DNA of 64,000 nucleotides from CAXBGS01 sp963975425 (GTDB taxonomy: Bacteria; Planctomycetota; Planctomycetia; Pirellulales; Pirellulaceae). The notes under the pieces are model-generated. The model made no database searches. It had not been told where the DNA came from and worked only from the letters and a program-made list of their open reading frames with translations. Every line of letters starts with the position of its first letter. Position 1 is the stretch's first letter. Where the stretch lies: contig CAXBGS010000006.1 in NCBI GenBank assembly GCA_963975425.1, positions 186,001 through 250,000 on the forward strand. The letters are read 5' to 3'. Of this stretch, positions 50,939 through 59,708 are shown piece by piece. The translations under genes and the position numbers were made by a program.

Positions 50939-52303
50939 ATGAATGATCAACAACCCGAAGAAATCTTTGAAAACGCGATTGGTCGGCTCGATCAGGCTGC
51001 TGAATTCTCCAGCATCGGACCCGAGGCGTTGGAGCGATTGCGGTATCCCAAGTCGATGCTTCAAGTATCCATCCCCCTGAGGATGGATGACGGTTCGCTG
51101 CGCGTGTTTCAGGGATACCGAGTCCGCCACGATGACACACGCGGTCCCACCAAAGGCGGCATTCGATTTCATCCCGACGTCCACCTGGGCGAAGTCAAAG
51201 CACTCGCCTTTTGGATGACGTGCAAATGCGCCGTCGCCGGGATTCCCTTTGGTGGCGGCAAGGGAGGCATCATCGTCAATCCGAAAGAACTGTCGCGGCT
51301 TGAATTGGAGAGACTCAGTCGCGGGTTCATCCAGCGTGTTGCCGACTTTATCGGACCTGAAACGGATATTCCTGCCCCCGATGTCTACACCAATGCCATG
51401 ATCATGGGCTGGATGATGGACGAGTACTCCAACATTCAACGTCGTCGCACCCCAACGGTGATCACCGGCAAGCCGATACCGCTAGGTGGTAGCTTGGGTC
51501 GCGATGATGCCACCGGGCGTGGAGCGTACTACTGCATCAAGGAACTGGAGCGTCTGAAATCATGGAGTCCAACAGAAGTTCGCGTCGCCGTGCAAGGTTT
51601 TGGAAACGCGGGGCAGCATGTTGCTCGGCTACTGCACGCCGACGGTTACCGAATCGTCGCGATCAGTGATTCGCGCGGTGGCGTTTATCGCGAAGAAGGT
51701 TTGGATATTCCGCGTGCGATTGAACTGAAACAACAGCGCCAGGACATGTCGGAAGTCTATGCCTCGCGAAGTGTCTGTGACTGCCCCGAATGCGGTTGTG
51801 TCGAGTGCCATTGCCAACCCGACGATGCAGGCACCGGTAAAGTAATCACCAACGAGGAACTATTGGAGCTTGATGTCGATATCCTCATTCCCGCTGCCCT
51901 CGAGAATCAACTCACTGCCGAGAACGCCGATCGAGTCATCGCACCGGTGATTGTCGAGGTCGCCAATGGTCCCACGACGACGTCAGCGGACGAAGTTTTC
52001 AACGCAAAGGGAACCCTCATCGTTCCAGACATTCTGGCGAACGCCGGTGGTGTGACGGTCAGCTATTTCGAGTGGACACAAAACCGAGCCGGATATTACT
52101 GGACGGTCGAGGAAGTTCACGAGCGACTCAGTCAGATCATGAAGCGAGAATTCAACCTCATTTATGAGTTGATGGCCGCCAACCAGATTGACATGCGCAC
52201 GGCGGCTTACGCTCACGCCCTGAATCGCATCGGCAAAGCCATCGAGTCTCAAGGCACAAGCACATTCTTTTCGACTCAACCGACAGTGCAACCGATATCA
52301 TGA
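50939..52303 (+). CDS. gdhA: Glu/Leu/Phe/Val dehydrogenase with Cys-rich insert
   Basis: A 454-residue enzyme that converts glutamate and 2-oxoglutarate with ammonia, using NAD(P). Family signatures are AVAGIPFGGGKGGIIVNPKE (substrate and catalytic Lys region, about 98-117) and VAVQGFGNAGQHVARLLHAD (dinucleotide-binding, about 215-234), then ILIPAALENQLTAENADRV. An insert near 279-295 reads CDCPECGCVECHC, which ordinary members lack; it looks like a metal-binding loop. The next gene starts inside its stop codon (ATGA), so it is the first gene of a three-gene operon with phosphoketolase and acetate kinase. Confidence 0.9.
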   Translation: MNDQQPEEIFENAIGRLDQAAEFSSIGPEALERLRYPKSMLQVSIPLRMDDGSLRVFQGYRVRHDDTRGPTKGGIRFHPDVHLGEVKALAFWMTCKCAVAGIPFGGGKGGIIVNPKELSRLELERLSRGFIQRVADFIGPETDIPAPDVYTNAMIMGWMMDEYSNIQRRRTPTVITGKPIPLGGSLGRDDATGRGAYYCIKELERLKSWSPTEVRVAVQGFGNAGQHVARLLHADGYRIVAISDSRGGVYREEGLDIPRAIELKQQRQDMSEVYASRSVCDCPECGCVECHCQPDDAGTGKVITNEELLELDVDILIPAALENQLTAENADRVIAPVIVEVANGPTTTSADEVFNAKGTLIVPDILANAGGVTVSYFEWTQNRAGYYWTVEEVHERLSQIMKREFNLIYELMAANQIDMRTAAYAHALNRIGKAIESQGTSTFFSTQPTVQPIS

Positions 52304-54678
52304 CTTCAGACAAGAGCCTCAGTTCACCTCTCACGGACGAACATCTTCAGCGCATGGACGCCTACTGGCGCGCCGCGAACTACCTGTCCGTCGGTCAAAT
52401 CTATCTGTTCGACAATCCGCTTCTGAAGGTGCCGCTGCAAATCGAACACATCAAGCCCAGGTTGCTCGGTCACTGGGGCACGACGCCGGGTCTAAACTTT
52501 ATCTACGTTCATCTCAATCGGGTCATCAAAGAACGCGAGCTCGACGTGCTCTACGTGACCGGTCCCGGGCACGGTGGCCCCGGTTTAGTGGCGAACACAT
52601 ATCTGGAAGGAACTTACAGCGAAAAATATTCGGATATTTCGCAAGACGAAGATGGATTGCGGCGTCTCTTCAAACAGTTCTCATTTCCCGGTGGAATTCC
52701 CAGTCATGTTGCCCCCGAAACGCCAGGCTCGATCCACGAGGGCGGCGAGCTTGGCTACGCCTTGTCACATGCGTACGGAGCCGCGTTCGACAATCCTGAT
52801 TTGATTGTGTCGTGTGTCATCGGCGACGGTGAAGCCGAGACGGGACCACTGGCGACGAGTTGGCACTCCAACAAATTCCTCAATCCGGTGCGTGATGGTG
52901 CCGTGCTCCCGATCCTGCATCTCAATGGCTACAAGATCGCCGGCCCAACTGTCTTGTCTCGCATCAGCCGCGAAGAGCTGGAACAACTGTTTCGCGGTTA
53001 CGGATACACGCCCTACTTTGTTGAAGGCAGCGATTCGGAAGACATGCACCAATTGATGGCGGCGACGTTTGACAAGGTGTTCGCGGAAATTCGCCAGATT
53101 CAGCAAGACGCTCGCGACAATGGATTTCAGTCACGACCGCGCTGGCCGATGATCGTGTTGCGGACGCCAAAAGGTTGGACCTGTCCCCCTGAAGTGGACG
53201 GCAACCAAGTCGAAGACTCTTGGCGTTCGCACCAAGTGCCGATGGGGAAGATGGCAGAGAATCCCGCGCACGTTCAATTGCTCGAATCATGGATGCGGTC
53301 TTACAAGCCTGAGGAACTCTTTGATGATGCCGGTCGGCTGCGATCTGAGATTGCGGACCTAGCGCCGAAGGGTGATCGTCGGATGGGGGCGAATCCCCAC
53401 GCCAATGGCGGCACACTTCTCCGGGACCTTCGTCTGCCTAACTTCCGAAAGTTCGCGGTGGATGTCTCACGTCCCGGCGGTAACACCGCGGAAGCGACGC
53501 GCGTGCAGGGCCAATTCATTAGCGAATGCATGAAGCTGAACAGAGATGCAAAGAACTTTCGTGTGTTCAGTCCTGATGAAACAGCATCGAATCGCTGGAA
53601 CGCAGTCTTCGACGTGACCGACCGTTGTTCGACAGCCGAAATCATGCCAACGGACGATCACGTTTCGCCCGATGGTCGCGTGATGGAAATGCTCAGTGAA
53701 CATCAGTGCCAGGGCTGGCTGGAAGGCTACTTGCTGACCGGTCGCCACGGTTTCTTTTCCTGTTACGAAGCGTTCATTCACATCGTTGACTCGATGTTCA
53801 ACCAACACGCGAAATGGCTAAAGGTCTGTCGCCACATACCTTGGCGACGACCAATCGCCAGTTTGAACTATCTGCTCACGTCGCACGTCTGGCGACAGGA
53901 TCACAATGGTTTCAGCCATCAAGACCCTGGATTTATCGACCATATCGTCAACAAGAAGGCAGAGATCATCCGGGTCTACTTGCCGCCCGACGCAAATACT
54001 TTGCTGAGTGTTACGGATCACTGTCTACGTAGTCGCAATTACGTCAACGTGATCGTGGCAGGCAAACAACCGTCACCGCAGTGGTTGGACATGGATGCAG
54101 CGGTGAAGCATTGCTCGGCGGGCCTTGGTATTTGGGATTGGGCGAGTAACGATCAGGGCGGTGAACCTGATGTCGTGATGGCTTGCTGTGGTGACGTGCC
54201 AACATTGGAAACCTTGGCAGCAGTGGAATTACTCAGAGAGCACGTGCCCGATCTGAAAATTCGAGTCATCAATGTCGTGAACTTGATGAAACTGCAACCG
54301 CAATCCGAACACCCGCACGGACTGAGCGACAAAGAGTTTGACTTGTTGTTTACGACTGACAAGCCAATCATTTTTGCATTCCATGGCTACCCATGGCTTA
54401 TCCATCGGCTGACGTACCGCCGTACAAACCATCGGAATCTGCATGTGCGAGGCTACAAGGAAGAGGGAACCACGACAACTTCGTTCGACATGGTGGTGCT
54501 CAACGAATTGGACCGATTCCACTTGGCCGGAGACGTGGTCGATCGTGCTCAAACAATCGGCTCGGAAGGGGCTTACATCAAGCAAACGTTGCGAGACAAA
54601 CTCATCGAACACAAGCACTACATCGAGACTCACGGCGAGGACATGCCGCAAATTCAGGATTGGAAGTGGAAGGGGTGA
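52300..54678 (+). CDS. xfp: Phosphoketolase
   Basis: A protein of 792 residues, the normal length. It has thiamine-diphosphate enzyme motifs: VTGPGHGGPGLVANTYLEG near residues 86-104, SHAYGAAFDNPDLIV followed by VIGDGEAETGPLATSWHSN near 173-191, and FSCYEAFIHIVDSM later. It cleaves xylulose-5-phosphate, and often fructose-6-phosphate, with phosphate to give acetyl phosphate and the shorter sugar phosphate. Its ATG at 52300 overlaps the dehydrogenase stop codon, and its own stop codon overlaps the start of the acetate kinase gene. The trio therefore is translated as a unit. Confidence 0.95.
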   Translation: MTSDKSLSSPLTDEHLQRMDAYWRAANYLSVGQIYLFDNPLLKVPLQIEHIKPRLLGHWGTTPGLNFIYVHLNRVIKERELDVLYVTGPGHGGPGLVANTYLEGTYSEKYSDISQDEDGLRRLFKQFSFPGGIPSHVAPETPGSIHEGGELGYALSHAYGAAFDNPDLIVSCVIGDGEAETGPLATSWHSNKFLNPVRDGAVLPILHLNGYKIAGPTVLSRISREELEQLFRGYGYTPYFVEGSDSEDMHQLMAATFDKVFAEIRQIQQDARDNGFQSRPRWPMIVLRTPKGWTCPPEVDGNQVEDSWRSHQVPMGKMAENPAHVQLLESWMRSYKPEELFDDAGRLRSEIADLAPKGDRRMGANPHANGGTLLRDLRLPNFRKFAVDVSRPGGNTAEATRVQGQFISECMKLNRDAKNFRVFSPDETASNRWNAVFDVTDRCSTAEIMPTDDHVSPDGRVMEMLSEHQCQGWLEGYLLTGRHGFFSCYEAFIHIVDSMFNQHAKWLKVCRHIPWRRPIASLNYLLTSHVWRQDHNGFSHQDPGFIDHIVNKKAEIIRVYLPPDANTLLSVTDHCLRSRNYVNVIVAGKQPSPQWLDMDAAVKHCSAGLGIWDWASNDQGGEPDVVMACCGDVPTLETLAAVELLREHVPDLKIRVINVVNLMKLQPQSEHPHGLSDKEFDLLFTTDKPIIFAFHGYPWLIHRLTYRRTNHRNLHVRGYKEEGTTTTSFDMVVLNELDRFHLAGDVVDRAQTIGSEGAYIKQTLRDKLIEHKHYIETHGEDMPQIQDWKWKG

Positions 54679-55847
54679 ATGTACTGACGATCAATGTCGG
54701 CTCCAGCAGCGTGAAGTGCAGTTTGATTGAGACAGCCGACGAGCGTACTCAGGCCAGCAGTCACGCCGACTGGGCGAGCGTGCCAACTCGCTACACATTC
54801 ACATCGACCGAGTCGCCGGCCGTTCACAGCGAGGTCGGTTGGTCGGACGTGAAGCCCGCGATTCATCGAGTCGCAGCCGATTTTCGAGTCAACACGAACG
54901 AAGAGATTGCAGCGGTCGCTCATCGAGTCGTCCATGGGGGAACTCGTTTCGCGCAACCTGTGCTGGTGACGGCGGAGGTTGAAGAAGCATTGCAGGAATT
55001 GACCCCTTTGGCACCGCTGCACAACCCAAGCTGCATCAAAGGTATCGTCGCGGCACGAGAAGTATTCCCAAACCTTCCACACGTGGCGGTATTTGACACG
55101 GCCTTTCATTCGACGCTCGCGCCAGAAGCGTATACGTACGCGATACCGCAAGCATGGTCAGACGAGTGGGACCTGCGTCGATTCGGATTCCACGGACTGA
55201 GTCACGCGTACTGTTCCCAGCGGGCTGCACAGATACTGGATCGGCCTTCGATCGGTATGCGTGTCATCATCGCACATCTTGGACACGGCGCGTCGTTAGC
55301 GGCGGTTCGCGATGGTAGGTCGATCGACACGACGATGGGGTTCACACCTCTTGAGGGACTAATGATGGCAACGCGGAGCGGGTCTGTTGACCCTGGGCTA
55401 TTGCTGCATCTTCTTCGAGAGAATCGCTTCACCGCAAACCAACTTGATTGTGCGCTCAACCGAGAGTCAGGGCTTATCGGGGTCTCCGGCGTTTCGTCGG
55501 ACATGCGAACTGTATCGCAGGCCGCGGAAACGGGTAACGAGCGAGCGAAACTTGCGATTGCAATGTATGTTCATCGACTCCGCCAAGCTATCGGAGCGAT
55601 GGCGGCGACGTTGGGCGGTCTCGATGCCTTGATTTTTACTGGCGGTGTCGGGCAACATTCTGCAGCAATTCGCGCCGCAGCGTGCTCGCGACTCGCGTTC
55701 CTTGGACTTGAACTTGACCCGATCGCAAACGCCGCTGTCACAAGTGATACAGATGTCTCAACCACTGGCGCGAAGGCCAGGACCCTCGTCATCGAAACGA
55801 ATGAAGAATTGATGCTGGCACGAGAGAGCGCAAGAGTCGTCAACTAG
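54675..55847 (+). CDS. ackA: Acetate kinase
   Basis: A protein of 390 residues starting with GTG at 54675, which overlaps the phosphoketolase stop codon (GTGA). It begins VNVLTINVGSSSVKC, the phosphate-binding signature 1 (N-x-GSSS), has HRVVHGGTRF and FDTAFHSTL, RFGFHGLSHAYCSQ, and ends with the ATP-binding LIFTGGVGQHSAAIR and VIETNEELMLA. It converts acetyl phosphate from phosphoketolase into acetate and ATP, completing the sugar-to-acetate bypass. All catalytic motifs look intact. It is slightly shorter than the 400-residue average. Confidence 0.95.
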   Translation: MNVLTINVGSSSVKCSLIETADERTQASSHADWASVPTRYTFTSTESPAVHSEVGWSDVKPAIHRVAADFRVNTNEEIAAVAHRVVHGGTRFAQPVLVTAEVEEALQELTPLAPLHNPSCIKGIVAAREVFPNLPHVAVFDTAFHSTLAPEAYTYAIPQAWSDEWDLRRFGFHGLSHAYCSQRAAQILDRPSIGMRVIIAHLGHGASLAAVRDGRSIDTTMGFTPLEGLMMATRSGSVDPGLLLHLLRENRFTANQLDCALNRESGLIGVSGVSSDMRTVSQAAETGNERAKLAIAMYVHRLRQAIGAMAATLGGLDALIFTGGVGQHSAAIRAAACSRLAFLGLELDPIANAAVTSDTDVSTTGAKARTLVIETNEELMLARESARVVN

Positions 55848-56219
55848 GTTCGCAGGAATCTCATCCATCTGATTCTTGAAGTCCGGCGAAAGACGTTGAA
55901 GGACGGCAAACGCAAAGCGGTGACTGGTGGCAGCTTGTCGAAGAATTGCTGCAATGCGTCCAGTTCGCCTGCCGATGCCCCGATGCCCACACTCGCTCGG
56001 AGTCGTAAAGCGGACCCGAACAATCTTTTCGATCTGGATTATCCGAGTCTTTGCCGGCGGGATCGGACGAATCCAGAAGGTTTGGTGAAGGAATGGCGTG
56101 AAACTCTCATCTAACTCTTGTGACACGAAGCAGTCGCACGGGCTGCTTCATTGCCAAGCTCAATCCAAGCGATGTTTCGCTGGGGATTGGTTTCCTCCCA
56201 CTCGATAAGGCGATGAACG
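55848..56219. other. Gap of about 370 bp without a supported gene
   Basis: A 72-codon plus-strand frame (55896-56114) has no ribosome site and mixed composition. A minus-strand frame running into the acetate kinase gene is its shadow. I call neither. No clear terminator hairpin or repeat was seen. Confidence 0.3.
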
Positions 56220-56684
56220 ATGACGAATACATCCAAATTGAAACTGTTTGCAGGTCTCGCAATTTTGACCAGCGCATTCATGCTCTCGTCCACTGCCATG
56301 GCTAGCGGTGGACACGGTGGTGGCGGACATGGTGGTGGGGGCCATGGAGGCGGCGGTCATATCGGCGGGGGCGGGCACGGTTTCAGTGGCGGGCATGGAT
56401 ACGGTGGTCACGGCAGTTACGGCCACGGATATGGTGGGCACGGGTACGGCCACAGCAGCTACAGTCATGGATATGGCGGCTACGGCCACGGAGCCGCGTA
56501 CTACGGAATTGGTCTTGGATACGGCGTTGGCTATAGCGGCATCGGCTACGGAGGTTTTGGCTACGACAGCTACTACCCGGGTTCGTATTCCAGCTATTAC
56601 CCGTCGTACTCAGCCTACCGGACGACCTACGTCGCTCCGCGTCGGATTCTGCATCGACGATCGTACTCGCGCTGTGGTCGATAA
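56220..56684 (+). CDS. Exported Gly/His/Tyr-rich protein
   Basis: A 154-residue protein with a signal peptide (LFAGLAILTSAFMLSSTAMA). The mature part is built of GGHGGGG and GHGYGGHG repeats (about 30-95), then a Gly/Tyr part (GIGLGYGVGYSGIGYGGFGY) and a basic tail. His-Gly repeats bind nickel, zinc or copper in other proteins, and Gly/Tyr repeats often form fibrous or adhesive layers. Both uses are possible here. It lies upstream of the cytochrome-barrel gene on the same strand, 177 bp away. Confidence 0.7.
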   Translation: MTNTSKLKLFAGLAILTSAFMLSSTAMASGGHGGGGHGGGGHGGGGHIGGGGHGFSGGHGYGGHGSYGHGYGGHGYGHSSYSHGYGGYGHGAAYYGIGLGYGVGYSGIGYGGFGYDSYYPGSYSSYYPSYSAYRTTYVAPRRILHRRSYSRCGR

Positions 56685-56863
56685 AGCATTTGCGATGCGG
56701 GCGGCCGTTTCGATGGCCCGCTTCAGCGAGGCCTTTCTCTGGTCGGGTGACTCCAGGCTTTCATTGATCGCGTTGAAAACGAACGCAAAAACGTGCCTTG
56801 AGCCAAAACGGAGTTTTTTGCTACTTCTTTCGGAGAAGCCGTAAATCTCTGGGAGGATGATTG

Positions 56864-58615
56864 GTGTGTGGGAATGGACGCCCCTTAATAACAATGCTGC
56901 TTGGCTTAGTCGGTTGGCTATGCGCCGGGTCGGCGTCCGCGCAGGTGCTGCGTGATCCACGAGGCAATCTCTTTTTTACGAACGACGAAGCGGCCGCCGA
57001 GGACGATGCGGAGGCGGGAATAAGCGACACGGAAACTTTGCTCCAGCGAGGAAGAATCGCCTTCAACCGATCCTGCATCGAGTGCCATGACGCCCAGCGA
57101 TCACTGAGCAAACGCAAGAGCTTTGATGGCTGGATGCAGACGATTCGACAAATGGCGGCGATGGACGATGCCGATATCCCTCCCGCCGACTTTGAACCGA
57201 TTGCGGAATACTTGACCGCGGAAGCAGGGGGCGCCGAAAGTGACGCCGACATGGAGTCAGATGATGGGGACTCCGATCAAGACGATGGGGATGCGACCGA
57301 TGACGACGGACCGGACCGGGCATTGATCGAGCAAGGAAGAATTGCTTTTAACTCTTCCTGCATTCAGTGCCATGACGCCCAGAGGTCGTTGAGCAAACGC
57401 AAGAGCTTTTCCGGCTGGATGCAAACGATTCGTCGAATGGCGGCGATGGACGGAGCACAAGTCCCCAGTTCGAGCTATCGCGCAATCGCGACTTACCTTA
57501 CTTCGCTAAACGAATCAGGCGGAGATGGTGAATCCGCCGCCGTGGAAGATGTCGCTAGTGGCTGGAGTTTCTCGACAACAACCTCGACGGTCTGGCGTGG
57601 CAGCAGCGATCCCATCGAAACCCCAGGCTTCTTCATTGATGCCTGGGCAACCGCAGACTGGCAATCCCAGGGACCACTCAAAGCCAAAGTCACCGCCTGT
57701 ACGAGTTGCCATTCGGACCGCAACACCAGCGGTGGCTTTACGTTGGAACTAGTGGAAGCAAGCGCGACCTTGGACCTGCTTTCGTTTTTCAACAAACGCA
57801 AGGCTCGAAAAGCAAAGCAAAGTCCCCGCTTTACCGACGAGTGTCCGTTCAAAGCGGAACTGAAGGTGGGACGATTCATCGTTCCCTTCGGCGCGTTCTC
57901 GTCGATGGTTCATCCGGGAAGTTTACGCACGGTGACCAACCCGCTGATGTTTGACATGGGGCGACGCGTAGATCGCAGCATCCGCCCAGTTCTGATGTTG
58001 CCATTCTCCGATGAAGGCGTTGATTTGCAGTTCGCCTTTGCTGCGTCGAGTGATTGGGTGGCGACGATTGACCTGTTCGCGGTCAACGGGCTTCAGGGCA
58101 ATGCATCTGGAATCAACTTCAACACCAGCAGGCGATACTACGACAACAATCGCCGGCCGGATTATGGAGGCCGCATGACCGTGGGCAACAACCGCTTGAG
58201 GCTAGGGTTTTCCGCCATGGCTGGTGCCATTTCGGACGACCCGGTTGATGATCCCGTTCGGTATCAAATGTTTGGCTGGGATGCGATCGTGCGGCCAAAC
58301 GACAAACTACGTTTCTATTTCGAGTATGCGCAACGCCAGGATTTAGCGTTGACCGCATCGGAACTGGATGAGTTCACATCCGGTTACGTCGCGGAGACCG
58401 AATACCGACTTTGGGAACCGCTTTGGTTTGTGGCGCGGCTAGACAATTTGGAGCGAAGGTTAACTGCTGGCGATGATAAGATCGACCGTGTTACCTGGGG
58501 ATTCAATGTTGCGACACCCGGCGGCAGTCTGCTGCTGTTGAACCACGAGCACTGGATTCTGCCCGATAATAGTGACATCGACGTGATAGGTGTCCGCTGG
58601 ACGGCAACTTTCTAG
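56864..58615 (+). CDS. c-type cytochrome fused to a putative outer-membrane beta-barrel
   Basis: A protein of 583 residues from the GTG at 56864, seven bases after GGGAGG (a TTG three bases earlier is possible). The signal peptide ends SASA. Two near-identical haem c domains follow with CIECH near 71 and CIQCH near 166, each in the context CHDAQRSLSKRKSF-x-GWMQTIR. They are joined by a very acidic linker (DDGDSDQDDGDATDDDG). A third motif CTSCH lies near 279. The rest (about 300-583) is rich in alternating aromatic strands, as in porins: FKAELKVGRFIVPFG, LRLGFSAMAGAIS, LRFYFEYAQRQ and ending VRWTATF with a C-terminal Phe. It may carry electrons across or onto the outer membrane, which is inference. 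Confidence 0.75.
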   Translation: MCGNGRPLITMLLGLVGWLCAGSASAQVLRDPRGNLFFTNDEAAAEDDAEAGISDTETLLQRGRIAFNRSCIECHDAQRSLSKRKSFDGWMQTIRQMAAMDDADIPPADFEPIAEYLTAEAGGAESDADMESDDGDSDQDDGDATDDDGPDRALIEQGRIAFNSSCIQCHDAQRSLSKRKSFSGWMQTIRRMAAMDGAQVPSSSYRAIATYLTSLNESGGDGESAAVEDVASGWSFSTTTSTVWRGSSDPIETPGFFIDAWATADWQSQGPLKAKVTACTSCHSDRNTSGGFTLELVEASATLDLLSFFNKRKARKAKQSPRFTDECPFKAELKVGRFIVPFGAFSSMVHPGSLRTVTNPLMFDMGRRVDRSIRPVLMLPFSDEGVDLQFAFAASSDWVATIDLFAVNGLQGNASGINFNTSRRYYDNNRRPDYGGRMTVGNNRLRLGFSAMAGAISDDPVDDPVRYQMFGWDAIVRPNDKLRFYFEYAQRQDLALTASELDEFTSGYVAETEYRLWEPLWFVARLDNLERRLTAGDDKIDRVTWGFNVATPGGSLLLLNHEHWILPDNSDIDVIGVRWTATF

Positions 58616-58619
58616 AGGG

Positions 58620-59657
58620 TCAAGCGGACTTCAAAATGTTGTGGATGGGAATACTGAAGAAACGCTCGCCAGGTCGAATCACGGGAGGCGACTGCCCGCT
58701 TTGAACCATGACAGGCAGGCTCAGTTCAACGACGAAGTCCGGGTTCTTCGTGCTGACAATTACTTTGTCAGAATCCACTGCCAGTACCGTTCCGGGACAA
58801 AGTCGAGCACGAATTCGGAGTAGATTCAAGGCGTTCTGATTGATGCGAGCTTCGTTTGTTTTTAAGACCTCAACTGTCTCAAAGCCAAACGCGAGTTGGC
58901 CATCTGATGTGACTAATGGGAAGACTCCTTGAAGAGCACGGATTCGTCGATCAATCACTACCGGATCTTCCTCCCACGGAATCCAAGCCCATTCCGGGTG
59001 CTGTTCAGGTACATAAGACGGGTCGCCTGTTTGCTTTTGGGGGACAATTGCCCCATTCTGGAAACTGCGAAGTAAGTCCACGACGGACTCACCGAATTGG
59101 TTGGCGATGCGATCTTCGAGTTGAATCGAAGTTTCACGCGGCTTCACTTCCATTTCTTGCTGTAGCAGAATGTCTCCGGTATCGATTCCTTCGTCAATCA
59201 AATGAAATGTGATCCCTGTTTTCTCGTCGCCGTTAAAGATTGTCGCGATATGTGGGCATGCACCTCGGCACTTCGGCAATAGTGAGCCATGGCAGTTGAT
59301 CGCGCTAAGATTTTCCAACGACAACGTCGAATGCTTGATGATTTCAGCCCAGCTTGCAATCAGCAGGATGTCCGGCGAAAGATCGACCAACTCCGCCCGG
59401 AACTCGTCGGAGTTGATACTTGGTGCTGTCAGAACGTGGACGTTGTTTGCATTTGCCAGTTCTAGAATTTCAATTTCTGACGGATGGTCTTTAAGAAAAC
59501 GGTATTTGCTCAAGTTGCTCGCTGGCATGATCCCAATCACGTTTGTTTGGTCGCGGGAAGCGAGTAGGTTTCTCATAACGCTCACGCCCAAGCGTCCAAA
59601 TCCCGCCAAGACCACTTGAATCTGATTTGAGCCATGGGAGTTCCCTGCAATATCCAT
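58620..59657 (-). CDS. Formyltransferase-like protein (Fmt/ArnA type)
   Basis: A 345-residue protein. The N-terminal formyltransferase fold has VVLAGFGRLGVSVMRNLL, and the catalytic region reads INCHGSLLPKCRGACP followed by TGITFHLIDEGIDTGDILLQ. It contains the Asn, His and Asp that handle formyl-tetrahydrofolate (N-x-HGSLLP...IDxGDIL). The C-terminal half has a beta-domain like that of methionyl-tRNA formyltransferase, with an atypical sequence. It could formylate an amino sugar or amine rather than the initiator tRNA, since the genome should carry an ordinary fmt elsewhere. It converges with the cytochrome gene (4 bp between stop codons). Nothing in its surroundings points to a pathway. Confidence 0.75.
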   Translation of the reverse strand: MDIAGNSHGSNQIQVVLAGFGRLGVSVMRNLLASRDQTNVIGIMPASNLSKYRFLKDHPSEIEILELANANNVHVLTAPSINSDEFRAELVDLSPDILLIASWAEIIKHSTLSLENLSAINCHGSLLPKCRGACPHIATIFNGDEKTGITFHLIDEGIDTGDILLQQEMEVKPRETSIQLEDRIANQFGESVVDLLRSFQNGAIVPQKQTGDPSYVPEQHPEWAWIPWEEDPVVIDRRIRALQGVFPLVTSDGQLAFGFETVEVLKTNEARINQNALNLLRIRARLCPGTVLAVDSDKVIVSTKNPDFVVELSLPVMVQSGQSPPVIRPGERFFSIPIHNILKSA

Positions 59658-59708
59658 AGGATGCCTTCATTCCTTTGCTTCGGCATTCAAGATCAAAACG
59701 AGAGTAGG

